DNA of 10,968 nt from CAZFRF01 sp964540925 (GTDB taxonomy: Bacteria > Patescibacteriota > Microgenomatia > Levybacterales > UBA12049), in the NCBI GenBank assembly GCA_964540925.1, contig CAZIOR010000021.1, positions 1-10,968 of the forward strand, read 5' to 3'. Positions 1 to 6,590 of the stretch are shown piece after piece. Numbering within the stretch: the first letter of the stretch is position 1; each line of letters starts with the position of its first letter. A program made the position numbers and the translations under genes. The notes under the pieces are model-generated. The model was given only the letters and a program-made list of their open reading frames with translations. It was not told the DNA's origin and did no database searches.

Positions 1-210
1 ATTAAAAAGGGAATAACAGCTCAAATGGCAGCCGGAGAAATTCATACAGATTTTATTAAAAAATTTATTAAAGCAGAAGTCGTTCATTTTGCAGATTTCG
101 TTGGCGCAAATGGTTGGAAGGGAGCAAGGGAAGCGGGTAAAGCGCTACTTGAGGGAAGAGACTATATTATGCAAAATGGAGATGTAGTTGAGTTTAAAAT
201 AGGCACATAA
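1..210 (+). CDS. ychF: Redox/ribosome-associated P-loop ATPase YchF (OLA1 family), C-terminal fragment
   Basis: This is the last 69 codons of a gene whose start lies left of the window; the frame is open from base 1. The visible part is the C-terminal TGS-like domain. The stretch from AAGEIHTDF through FIKAEVVHFADF and GKALLEGRDYIMQNGDVVEF follows the very conserved YchF tail, where the usual text is AAGxIHTDFxKGFIRAE and GKDYxVQDGDVxxF. YchF is a cytosolic Obg-related GTPase-fold protein that prefers ATP and binds ribosomes. The nucleotide-binding G domain and the helical insert are outside the window. The stop codon lies inside the 3' end of the convergent acetyltransferase gene, with a 17-base overlap. 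Identification is firm despite the small fragment, because this tail is diagnostic. Confidence 0.93.
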   Translation: MKKGITAQMAAGEIHTDFIKKFIKAEVVHFADFVGANGWKGAREAGKALLEGRDYIMQNGDVVEFKIGT

Positions 211-703
211 TTACTCTGTTATCTTCATCTGGACTTGTAACAACTTTGAAGCCATATCTTTCATAAGCTCTTATTGCTGCTAAATTATTTTTATTTGTTT
301 CCAGCCAAATATCTTTTTGGACATTTTGAGTATATTCAAGTAAATTTTTATATTTCTCAAAAGCTTTATCCATAAAGTGTTTTGATAAACCTTTACCTCT
401 AGCAGGTTTATATATTCTGACAGCAAAAGTAATACCAAAATTACCCTTATTCATAGGTAATATATAGTTTTTTTTAGGTAGAGTTTTTCTACCAAACCAC
501 AAAATTCCTAAAAGATTATCTTTAACATCTGTTAAGACAAAAACAGTTCTATCTTTTTTAAGCCAAGAATTAAAGTTTTCAATGGTTCCAAATCTGTCTC
601 TGTCTTTAGTTGTTTCTTGAATTAATTCGTCTGTATTACTGTAGTTTATTAGTTGTTGAATTTGTTTTTTGGTAATTCCTTCTTTGATGTAGACCTTTTC
701 CAT
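194..703 (-). CDS. GNAT-family N-acetyltransferase
   Basis: A 169-residue single-domain protein of the GNAT fold, which moves an acetyl group from acetyl-CoA to an amine. The acetyl-CoA pyrophosphate-binding motif A is visible as RGKGLS at residues 102-107 after the beta strand FAVRIYK; the last position is Ser where Gly or Ala is usual. Motif B follows at about 138-152, with NNLAAIRAYERYGF, the typical Asn, Ala and Tyr-containing helix ending in YGF. The substrate cannot be told from the sequence. The ATG start sits 6 nt after a perfect extended -10 box (TGTTATAAT) on the minus strand, so the message is probably leaderless. It is divergent from the fabF-like gene and its 3' end overlaps ychF. 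The family call is secure; a role in protein, antibiotic or small-molecule acetylation is open. Confidence 0.88.
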   Translation of the reverse strand: MEKVYIKEGITKKQIQQLINYSNTDELIQETTKDRDRFGTIENFNSWLKKDRTVFVLTDVKDNLLGILWFGRKTLPKKNYILPMNKGNFGITFAVRIYKPARGKGLSKHFMDKAFEKYKNLLEYTQNVQKDIWLETNKNNLAAIRAYERYGFKVVTSPDEDNRVIMCLF

Positions 704-709
704 TGATAA

Positions 710-738
710 ATTATAACAAGATTAATTGACAAAGATAA
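710..738 (-). promoter_or_regulatory. Extended -10 promoter for the GNAT gene, probably leaderless
   Basis: Read on the minus strand, the hexamer TATAAT (710-715) is preceded by TG and one base (TGTTATAAT), a consensus extended -10. A weak -35-like TTATCT lies 17 bases upstream (733-738). Six bases separate the -10 from the ATG at 703, so transcription starting about 7 bases downstream of the -10 would begin on the A of the start codon. No Shine-Dalgarno sequence exists. Confidence 0.7.
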
Positions 739-754
739 TACATAACTGTAGAAT
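726..754 (+). promoter_or_regulatory. Sigma-70-type promoter for the fabF-like gene
   Basis: A perfect -35 TTGACA (726-731), a 17-base spacer and a -10 TAGAAT (749-754; five of six match). The ATG at 764 is 9 bases past the -10, so the predicted transcript starts about 3 bases before the start codon and has essentially no leader. This promoter is interleaved with the divergent GNAT promoter in the 60 bases between the two start codons. Confidence 0.75.
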
Positions 755-763
755 TGCGAGATT

Positions 764-2056
764 ATGTTACCACCTATATCAGAAAGAAGATTTAGAGATT
801 TGCCTAAAGACACCATTGTTGTGACTGGAGCAGAAATGATTACTGCATTAGGGAATACTCAGCAAACAATGGATGGTATGTATGCAGGTAGAACTGGAGT
901 TATCTCTTATGATGCAGGGATTAGAGAAGTAAGTGTTGCCGCACCAGCTAGTTTTGATTCAGCTGAATTTCCAGTTTTGGGAGATCCAAAATTAAAAAGA
1001 CTATCTAAAATTGGCCAAGCGGTTGTAGGCTTAAGTGTTGTTGCTGCTTTTAAGGCAGGACTTTTAACAGATGAATTTAGATTAAGAGATGATATTGGTA
1101 TTGATCCAGATTTGGCAAGTGTCGCAATTGGCTATGGTTTTGGACAACCAATATATTCTGATAGAGTCAATGAGAGTTTAAAACGAAAAGGATCGACTAC
1201 TCCAACTTCTGGAATGCAACTCTTACCAGAACAGCCTCATTCAATGTTTGAACTTCTTGCAGGATTTAAAGGACATAGTGTATCAACATACGAGGCATGT
1301 GCTACTGGTTTATCTAATATCGTTGAAGGGTATAGGCTCTTAAAAGATAGAACTAGTGATGTAGTTATTGCTGGTGGATTTGATTTTTTACTTGAAGATC
1401 CAAAGCTCGCAATAGGAACTTTTAGAGCATTTAGAGCTCTATCTGTAAATCCAGATCCTGAAACAGCTAGTAGGCCTTATGACATAAACAGAGATGGTTT
1501 TGTAATGGGTGAAGGTGGAGGAGTAGTAGTAATGGAAAGATTAGAAACGGCTTTAGAAAGAGGCGCAGACTTACTTGCAATCGTTGAGGGAGCGGTAAAA
1601 GGATCTGATGGATTTGATGACACTATGATGGACCCAAATAGAATTGGAAGGCTAGTAAGAAAAGTAAATGCGGGTAGAAAAGTCGACGCTATATTTGCGC
1701 ATGCAACTAGCACTAAGGGTGGAGACTTATCAGAAGCAACTGCTTATGCACTTGGTCTTGATTTAATGAATAATGAAATTGAAGAACCAATCCCAATCAC
1801 CTCAACAAAAGGATTTACAGGACATACTATTGGTGGAGCAGGAGCAATTACTGCAGTTTCAGCAATAATGGCAATGCAAAAAGGAATAATTTTTTCAACT
1901 CATGCAATAGAACCTGATCCTGAGTTAGTTCCTTTGAATGTCAGACCAGTTATTCAGAATGAAGCTAATGCACTAGATAATGTATTAGCATCTGCAGCAG
2001 GTTTTGGAGGCAAAACCGGTATGAGTGCATTCTCTCAAATTCCTCAGGATTTCTAA
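764..2056 (+). CDS. fabF: Beta-ketoacyl-ACP synthase II-like condensing enzyme (KAS II/FabF family)
   Basis: A 430-residue thiolase-fold condensing enzyme, full length for FabF (about 410-430). Members join an acyl thioester to malonyl-ACP with loss of CO2. The catalytic set is complete: Cys179 in YEACATGL, His313 in FAHATST, Lys349 in TSTKG and His354 in FTGHTIGGAG. The RDGFVMGEGGG segment (about 243-253) and the C-terminal GFGGK (about 413-417) are family hallmarks, though the last differs from the usual GFGGHN. Residues 1-15 precede the first strand (TIVVTGAEMITALG). The start agrees with the strong promoter just upstream. No acyl carrier protein, FabD, FabG or FabZ gene is nearby, so the substrate and the end product (ordinary fatty acid or special lipid) are unknown. 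The symbol is by family; the physiological role is inferred. Confidence 0.9.
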   Translation: MLPPISERRFRDLPKDTIVVTGAEMITALGNTQQTMDGMYAGRTGVISYDAGIREVSVAAPASFDSAEFPVLGDPKLKRLSKIGQAVVGLSVVAAFKAGLLTDEFRLRDDIGIDPDLASVAIGYGFGQPIYSDRVNESLKRKGSTTPTSGMQLLPEQPHSMFELLAGFKGHSVSTYEACATGLSNIVEGYRLLKDRTSDVVIAGGFDFLLEDPKLAIGTFRAFRALSVNPDPETASRPYDINRDGFVMGEGGGVVVMERLETALERGADLLAIVEGAVKGSDGFDDTMMDPNRIGRLVRKVNAGRKVDAIFAHATSTKGGDLSEATAYALGLDLMNNEIEEPIPITSTKGFTGHTIGGAGAITAVSAIMAMQKGIIFSTHAIEPDPELVPLNVRPVIQNEANALDNVLASAAGFGGKTGMSAFSQIPQDF

Positions 2057-2076
2057 TTTCTAAATTTTGTTATACT
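2048..2076 (+). promoter_or_regulatory. Extended -10 promoter for the YfiH-like gene, probably leaderless
   Basis: TGTTATACT (2068-2076) is an extended -10 with hexamer TATACT at 2071-2076. The -35 region (about 2048-2053, GATTTC) is poor, as is tolerated with TGn. The ATG at 2083 follows after exactly 6 bases, so the transcript would start at the A of the start codon. The promoter overlaps the end of the preceding synthase gene, so the YfiH-like gene may also be read from upstream. Confidence 0.65.
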
Positions 2077-2082
2077 TTCTTT

Positions 2083-3030
2083 ATGCCACAGGAATCTCAA
2101 ATACCAGATATTGAATCTTTACTAGCTAAGGATCAAGCAAGAATCAAAAAAGAGCTTGGAGACATTACTGAATTTACAGATATGACTTTTGTTCCTGGTA
2201 AAGATGAGCAAGTTGGTTATTGGGTAAATCTTGAAGAAGAGGGTTTGGTATTAGCAAGGTGTTCATATGGATTTAAAGCTACTAGTATGTCTACAGTTTA
2301 TGAAGATTTAGCAACAGGTCATACTAAAGAAACTGGATTCAAAAACCGAAAAGCTTTTTTAGAACAAAATGGATTTAAAGGAACAAGAGTATTTCAAACC
2401 AGGGGTCAAGTAATTGGGAATAAGCCGCAGATTTTAGAGGTAGATGAACACAGCGAAGAAGCAGTAGTAGATGCAAACGTTTTATTTACTAGAGATCCCA
2501 ATGTCATTATGATTATTGCTTCATCTGATTGCCCAACAGCTGTATTAAGTGCAAAAGATGAGCATGGTAATCCACTGACAGCACTTCTGCATGGCGGTGC
2601 TCAGTCAATTAATTTTGGTCTAGTTAGACAGGGTATGCAGGCTTTGCAAAGTGAACTAGGCGTAGATGTAGAAGAAGCAAGAGTAGGTATTTTTCCTGGT
2701 ATGGAAAACTATACTCTTTCTAGATGGTTTAAAGATAAAGATGGGGTAATTCAGCCAAGATATGAAGGTTTATACCCTGTTAATGTTAATGGCTTTTTAG
2801 AACCAGCAAGAACTGATGATCCTTTGGAAAAACGCAGAATTGATTTACTTAGCGCAATGGAAATGCAACTTTTGCAAGCAGGAATGAGACCAGAAAATAT
2901 CTTAGCTGTTAGAAGAGATACTTATGCTGATGCTCAAGAGGGAAGGGTATTTTCACATAGACTTATGGTTGATGCTAACGGTAGACCAGGCGCTAATTTA
3001 ATTGCAACCCAGTTAAGACAAGCTGCTTAA
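2083..3030 (+). CDS. YfiH/PgeF-family (DUF152, laccase-domain) protein with altered metal site
   Basis: A 315-residue protein whose central and C-terminal parts follow the YfiH/YlmD family, described as multicopper polyphenol oxidase-like or as a purine nucleoside phosphorylase. Matching blocks are DANVLFT (130-136; usual ADALVT), SSDCPTAVL (147-155; usual ADCLPVLL) with Cys150, LLHGGAQS (168-175; usual HAGWRG) with His170, and RRDTYADA...GRVFSHRL (about 277-294; usual CTYS...FFSYRR). In the family one metal is held by two His and one Cys. The first His normally lies in QVHG, but here the matching place reads QVIGN (109-113), so that ligand seems lost or moved. There is also an N-terminal extension of about 50 residues and a longer linker (about 210-245) than in short homologues. 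No signal peptide is seen, so it is cytosolic. The family is likely; activity is uncertain. Confidence 0.75.
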   Translation: MPQESQIPDIESLLAKDQARIKKELGDITEFTDMTFVPGKDEQVGYWVNLEEEGLVLARCSYGFKATSMSTVYEDLATGHTKETGFKNRKAFLEQNGFKGTRVFQTRGQVIGNKPQILEVDEHSEEAVVDANVLFTRDPNVIMIIASSDCPTAVLSAKDEHGNPLTALLHGGAQSINFGLVRQGMQALQSELGVDVEEARVGIFPGMENYTLSRWFKDKDGVIQPRYEGLYPVNVNGFLEPARTDDPLEKRRIDLLSAMEMQLLQAGMRPENILAVRRDTYADAQEGRVFSHRLMVDANGRPGANLIATQLRQAA

Positions 3031-3038
3031 TCAGGTTC

Positions 3039-3067
3039 TTGCTTAAAAGCTCTCTCTATAGTAAAAT
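3039..3067 (+). promoter_or_regulatory. Probable promoter of the rpsF-ssb-rpsR operon
   Basis: TTGCTT (3039-3044), a 17-base spacer and TAAAAT (3062-3067) lie directly after the preceding stop codon. The rpsF ATG at 3075 is 7 bases past the -10, so the leader would be zero or one base. An overlapping alternative -10, TATAGT (3057-3062), would give a leader of about 6 bases. No Shine-Dalgarno sequence is present. Confidence 0.5.
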
Positions 3068-3074
3068 TAAAGCC

Positions 3075-3350
3075 ATGAGAAATTACAATTTAACTTTAGT
3101 TGTTAGCGGTTCATTAAAAGACGCAGATAGAAAAAAGGTTGTTGATTTAGTTAAAGAATATTTAAAAGATGCAAAGTTTTCAAAATCTGATGAATGGGGA
3201 GAAAAAACTCTTGCATATAAGATTAAAAAAGATACTAAGGGTTTTTATTACAATTTTGAATTAGAATTAGAAAATATTCCAGCAGACTTTGATAAAAAAG
3301 TTATTGCTAACGAAGACATACTTAGATATTTATTAATTAGATCAAAATAA
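3075..3350 (+). CDS. rpsF: Small ribosomal subunit protein bS6
   Basis: A 91-residue bS6 that binds the 30S platform together with bS18. It starts MRNYNLTLVVSGSL, the usual first beta strand of S6 (MRxYE...), and contains the DEWGEKTLAYKIKKDTKGFYY region that matches the typical (W)GxRxLAYxIxKxxxGxY. The C-terminal segment ILRYLLIR matches the usual VLRxLxxR. I chose the ATG at 3075 because an upstream TTG at 3039 would add 12 residues that S6 never has and would lie inside the likely promoter. It heads the classic rpsF-ssb-rpsR operon, and one base separates its stop from the ssb start. The acidic tail found in some bS6 proteins is missing. Confidence 0.95.
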   Translation: MRNYNLTLVVSGSLKDADRKKVVDLVKEYLKDAKFSKSDEWGEKTLAYKIKKDTKGFYYNFELELENIPADFDKKVIANEDILRYLLIRSK

Positions 3351-3351
3351 C

Positions 3352-3831
3352 ATGGCTAAGAGTTTAAACAGAGTTCAGTTAATTGGAAATCTAACAAGAG
3401 ATCCAGAATTAAGATATACACCATCTGGAAGTGCAGTTTGTACATTTAGTATTGCTACTAATAGAAGCTGGACAACAGATACAGGTGAAAAAAAGGATGA
3501 ATCTGAATTTCACAGAATCGTTGCTTGGAATAAATTAGCTGAAATTTGTAGTCAGTTTTTAACAAAAGGTAGAAAAGTTTTTGTTGAAGGAAGACTTGCT
3601 ACTAGAAGTTGGCAAGCACAAGATGGAACACAAAAACAATCAACTGAAATTGTTATCTCTGACATGATACTTTTAGACAATAGAAAATCAGAGGGTGGAG
3701 AAGAAGCTGAGGTTGAACACGTAGCTAAAGCTCCAAAAGAAGCTAAAAAAGCAGAACCTAAGAAAGAAGAGGAGGTAATGGAAGAAGGTCCAGCAGAAGA
3801 AGAAATTGCTGCAGACGACATCCCATTCTAA
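3352..3831 (+). CDS. ssb: Single-stranded DNA-binding protein SSB
   Basis: A 159-residue SSB that coats single-stranded DNA in replication, repair and recombination. Residues 1-110 form the OB fold, from SLNRVQLIGNLTRDPELRYT through FHRIVAWNKLAEIC and KGRKVFVEGRL to ISDMILLD. Residues 111-150 are a disordered Lys/Glu/Ala-rich linker. The protein ends in ADDIPF, the acidic tip that recruits partner repair and replication proteins. It lies between rpsF and rpsR with one-base spacers on both sides, so translation is probably coupled. No Shine-Dalgarno sequence precedes it. Confidence 0.97.
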   Translation: MAKSLNRVQLIGNLTRDPELRYTPSGSAVCTFSIATNRSWTTDTGEKKDESEFHRIVAWNKLAEICSQFLTKGRKVFVEGRLATRSWQAQDGTQKQSTEIVISDMILLDNRKSEGGEEAEVEHVAKAPKEAKKAEPKKEEEVMEEGPAEEEIAADDIPF

Positions 3832-3832
3832 T

Positions 3833-4081
3833 ATGGCAAAAAGAAAGAAAAGTTTTAAAAGAAATCAAAAAAGCACAGCACCTAAAGAGTGTTGGTTTTG
3901 CGTAGAGAAAAAAGAGCCAGCATTTGCTGATGTTGCTAATTTATCTAGATTTGTTACTGAAAGAGGTAAGATTATTGGTAAAACCAGAAATGGACTTTGT
4001 GGTAAACACCAAAATAGATTAACTCTTGAAGTTAAACACGCAAGATATATTGCTTTAATGCCTTACACGACCTCTATCTAA
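3833..4081 (+). CDS. rpsR: Small ribosomal subunit protein bS18, four-ligand (C+) type
   Basis: An 82-residue bS18. A basic N-terminal tail (MAKRKKSFKR) is followed by ECWFC (Cys20, Cys23), then LSRFVTERGKI (37-47) and NGLCGKHQNRL (53-63, Cys56 and His59), ending in HARYIALMPY. The Cys-x2-Cys plus Cys-x2-His set could hold a zinc ion, so this looks like the metal-binding form of S18; zinc binding is inferred. The ATG at 3833 is one base after the ssb stop; an earlier in-frame start at 3806 would overlap ssb and add nine unlike residues. In many bacteria rplI (bL9) follows rpsR; here a protease gene follows instead. Confidence 0.95.
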   Translation: MAKRKKSFKRNQKSTAPKECWFCVEKKEPAFADVANLSRFVTERGKIIGKTRNGLCGKHQNRLTLEVKHARYIALMPYTTSI

Positions 4082-4083
4082 TA

Positions 4084-4106
4084 TTCAAGCAAAATTTCAT
4101 CTTGAA
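4084..4106. repeat. Short inverted repeat overlapping the -35 of the protease promoter
   Basis: TTCAAG (4084-4089) is mirrored by CTTGAA (4101-4106), with 11 bases between. The right arm overlaps the -35 TTGAAC of the S41 protease promoter. As RNA this is a six-pair stem without a U tract, too weak for an intrinsic terminator after rpsR. It could be an operator half-site pair, or chance in AT-rich DNA. Confidence 0.3.
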
Positions 4107-4130
4107 CCGTTACCCTAAATTTGTAATAAT
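4102..4130 (+). promoter_or_regulatory. Promoter of the protease-murB gene cluster
   Basis: A -35 TTGAAC (4102-4107; four of six match), a 17-base spacer and a -10 AATAAT (4125-4130; five of six match) preceded by TGT, giving an extended -10. The predicted start is near 4137, about 15 bases before the ATG at 4152. This is the one promoter here that gives a clear short leader; the leader has no Shine-Dalgarno sequence. A nearer -10-like TAGACT (4134-4139) has a poor -35. Confidence 0.6.
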
Positions 4131-4151
4131 GGATAGACTGTCTTAATTTGC

Positions 4152-5435
4152 ATGAAGAAAAACTCATATATTAGACTCTTTTTGATTGTTGGAATTGCTT
4201 TCTTAGTAGGTTATTTTCTAGGCGTCAATAAAATTAACATAGATTGGAAAAATTATAAACCTCAATTAAATGTTGTCAGTAAAACTCCTCCTCCTGGCGT
4301 ATCAAATGTAGATTTCACTCCTTTTTGGTCTGTTTGGGAAAAGTTAATGGCTAGTTATTATGATAAATCTAAACTTGATCAACAAAAGATGTTAAACGGC
4401 GCAATTTCTGGAATGGTTGGGGCTTTGGGTGATCAATTTACGATGTATCTTCCTCCTGTGCAAAATGATAATTTCAAGCAAGGTTTAGCTGGGCAATTTT
4501 CAGGAATTGGAGCAGAGCTTGGCACTAAAGATAAAGATATTATTGTAATTTCGCCTTTAGACGGAAGTCCTGCAGAAAAAGCAGGAATTAAAGCAGGAGA
4601 TGTAATTTTATCAGTTGATGGTAAATCAATTGCTGGTTGGAATATTTCTCAAGCTGTCGAAAAAATTAGAGGACCAAAAGGAACAGATGTTACCTTAGCA
4701 GTATTACATAAAGATACTAAAAAGCAGGAAGATTTAAAAATAACTCGTGATGTAATTACCATTAAAAGTGTTTCTATGGATTTAAGAGATGCTCAATGTG
4801 AGAAAGATAACTGTAAGGTTGTTGCTAAAGGTAGTTCTTGTACGGCAAGTGATTGTGTTAAGTTTGCTTACATTAGACTTTCACAATTTGGCGATAATAC
4901 CAACCAAGAATGGGTGTCAATGATAAATGGAATAGTGAATAAAATGAGTACCGGTAAAAATGTTAAAGGTGTTGTTTTTGATTTGCGTAATAATCCAGGT
5001 GGTTATTTAACAGACGCTACTTTTATTGCTTCAGAGTTTTTAGATATGGGTAAAACAGTTGTTATTCAAGACAATGGAACAACAGATAGATTACCAATGA
5101 ATGTTTCAAGACAGGGTCAATTAACCAAGGCAAACGTAGTTATCCTAATCAATAAAGGAAGCGCATCTGCATCAGAAATTGTTTCTGGAGCATTAAGAGA
5201 TAATGGTAGAGCAAAGCTTGTTGGCGAAACATCTTTTGGTAAAGGTACAATTCAAACTGCAGAAGATTTAGGTGGTGGAGCAGGTATTCATATCACAATT
5301 GCAAAGTGGCTTACTCCAAATGGCACCTGGGTACACGAAAAAGGCTTAACCCCTGATTTAAAGGTAAGCTTAGATGCAAAGGATCCTGCAAGAGACACCC
5401 AGCTTGAAAAAGGTGTGTGGGAATTGTTACAATAA
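4152..5435 (+). CDS. S41-family carboxyl-terminal processing protease (CtpA/CtpB/Prc-like), membrane-anchored
   Basis: A 427-residue protease that cuts proteins near their C terminus outside the membrane. Lys2-Lys3 and a hydrophobic stretch (about 8-24, LFLIVGIAFLVGYFLGV) form an uncleaved signal anchor. A helical region (about 52-112) precedes a PDZ domain (about 113-200, with GIGAEL and SPAEKAGIKAGDVILSVDG). The S41 core follows: FDLRNNPGGYL (276-286), then the active site GSASASE (336-342). By spacing against known Ctp/Prc enzymes the nucleophile is Ser339 and the general base Lys364 in SFGKG (25 residues apart), with Gln368 in support. Residues 216-235 form an insert with four Cys (216, 221, 230, 235) between the PDZ domain and the core, which is unusual. 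It is followed by htrA 17 bases on, and probably shares its transcript. Family assignment is secure. Confidence 0.95.
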   Translation: MKKNSYIRLFLIVGIAFLVGYFLGVNKINIDWKNYKPQLNVVSKTPPPGVSNVDFTPFWSVWEKLMASYYDKSKLDQQKMLNGAISGMVGALGDQFTMYLPPVQNDNFKQGLAGQFSGIGAELGTKDKDIIVISPLDGSPAEKAGIKAGDVILSVDGKSIAGWNISQAVEKIRGPKGTDVTLAVLHKDTKKQEDLKITRDVITIKSVSMDLRDAQCEKDNCKVVAKGSSCTASDCVKFAYIRLSQFGDNTNQEWVSMINGIVNKMSTGKNVKGVVFDLRNNPGGYLTDATFIASEFLDMGKTVVIQDNGTTDRLPMNVSRQGQLTKANVVILINKGSASASEIVSGALRDNGRAKLVGETSFGKGTIQTAEDLGGGAGIHITIAKWLTPNGTWVHEKGLTPDLKVSLDAKDPARDTQLEKGVWELLQ

Positions 5436-5452
5436 ACCCGCATTTAGGACTT

Positions 5453-6589
5453 ATGAAAAAATTAATTGCAGCTTTAGTCTTATTAGTTTTAGTCCTTCTT
5501 TTTTGGAAAGGTGCTAGCGTTGCTTTTCCCAAATTATTTTCCAATTTAAATTCTCCAACGATCCAGTCAGTAAAGCTAGTTAATGAAGAATCTGGTGTAA
5601 TAAATGTAGTTAAGGAAGTGGGTCCTTCTGCAGTAACTATAATTGAAAAGCAAACAGTTTCTTCAGATTCTACTTCTTATGGTTTCGGACCTTATGGTTT
5701 TTTTCAAATTACACCAGCACCCCCAACAGAGCAAACAACTGGCATAGGTTCAGGATTCATAGTTAACTCTAATGGGCTTATTGCTACAAATAAGCATGTT
5801 GTTGCTGATACGAATGTCACATATCAAGTCATTACAAGTAACGGAAAAACATATAAAGTTAATAAGGTATTTCGTGACCCTTTAAACGATATTGCTTTTG
5901 TTCAGATTGATCCCACCGAACACAAGGAACAAGTTTTGAAACCAGTTGCTTTCGGAGATAGTAGTAATTTACAGGTTGGCCAATTTGTTATTGCTATAGG
6001 TACTGCTTTGGGCGAGTTTAAAAATACCGTAACAACAGGTGTTATTTCCGGACTTGGTAGGGGAATAACTGCAGGTAGTCAATTTGAGGGCTTTGTAGAA
6101 AAACTAGACAACGTTATTCAAACAGATGCGGCAATTAATCCAGGTAATTCTGGAGGACCTTTAGTTAACTCTTTAGGACAAGTAATTGGTGTAAACACCG
6201 CTGTTTCTCAAGGAGGACAAAATATTGGCTTTGCATTGCCAATCAATGTTATTAAAGAAGCTTTGGATAATTTTACTAAAAACGGTAAGTTTAATAGACC
6301 ATTTTTAGGGGTTTCATATAAAATGCTTGATAAGCAAACAGCTGAGTTAAATAATTTGGTTGAAGGAGCATATGTTCAAAATGTAGTTGAAGGTTCTGGG
6401 GCAAATTTAGCGGGTATTCAGATTGGCGATGTTATTGTTAGTTTTGATAATAAAAAAGTTACCGTAGATACAGAGGTTTCTAAATTAATTTCTGGAAAAA
6501 AAGTGGGGGATAAAGTTACGGTTACAGTCTGGAGAAAAGAAAAAGAAGTTAGGTTAAACGCAGTATTAGGAGCTGCTCCTGAAGAATAG
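5453..6589 (+). CDS. HtrA/DegP/DegQ-family trypsin-like serine protease with one PDZ domain
   Basis: A 378-residue S1C protease for quality control of envelope proteins. A Lys-led hydrophobic segment (about 4-18) anchors the protein outside the membrane. The catalytic triad is His115 (ATNKHVVAD), Asp146 (DPLNDIAFVQ) and Ser233 (NPGNSGGPLV). A single C-terminal PDZ domain (about 283-375) starts at RPFLGVSY and includes AGIQIGDVIVSFD. The loop rich in Tyr, Phe, Gly and Pro before the protease domain (about 74-95) is likely flexible. I start at the ATG at 5453 because it gives the standard lysine-plus-hydrophobic signal; the in-frame GTG at 5417 overlaps the S41 gene and would place 12 extra residues before it. 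It sits 17 bases after the S41 protease stop and its own stop is one base from murB. Confidence 0.95.
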   Translation: MKKLIAALVLLVLVLLFWKGASVAFPKLFSNLNSPTIQSVKLVNEESGVINVVKEVGPSAVTIIEKQTVSSDSTSYGFGPYGFFQITPAPPTEQTTGIGSGFIVNSNGLIATNKHVVADTNVTYQVITSNGKTYKVNKVFRDPLNDIAFVQIDPTEHKEQVLKPVAFGDSSNLQVGQFVIAIGTALGEFKNTVTTGVISGLGRGITAGSQFEGFVEKLDNVIQTDAAINPGNSGGPLVNSLGQVIGVNTAVSQGGQNIGFALPINVIKEALDNFTKNGKFNRPFLGVSYKMLDKQTAELNNLVEGAYVQNVVEGSGANLAGIQIGDVIVSFDNKKVTVDTEVSKLISGKKVGDKVTVTVWRKEKEVRLNAVLGAAPEE

Positions 6590-6590
6590 T

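Noticed and set aside
1477..1713. Minus-strand open frame of 78 codons inside the ketoacyl synthase gene
   Set aside because: Low-complexity Ser/Pro/Thr product lying opposite conserved FabF motifs; a shadow of the real gene.
3039..3074. Upstream TTG start for rpsF
   Set aside because: Adds 12 residues unlike any S6 and would overlap the likely promoter; the ATG at 3075 begins the normal S6 N terminus.
3715..3800. Coding repeat in the SSB tail
   Set aside because: Lys/Glu/Ala-rich low complexity is normal in SSB linkers, not a true sequence repeat.
3552..3821. Minus-strand open frame of 89 codons inside ssb
   Set aside because: Ser-rich product that mirrors the Glu/Lys-rich SSB tail; no family features or promoter.
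4084..4106. Intrinsic terminator after rpsR
   Set aside because: Six-pair AT-rich stem with an 11-base loop and no T tract; kept only as a weak inverted repeat.
5417..5452. Upstream GTG start for htrA
   Set aside because: Overlaps the S41 gene and puts 12 residues before a standard signal sequence; ATG 5453 is better.
5311..5544. Minus-strand open frame across the S41/htrA junction
   Set aside because: Lies opposite two well-supported genes and has no recognisable motif.
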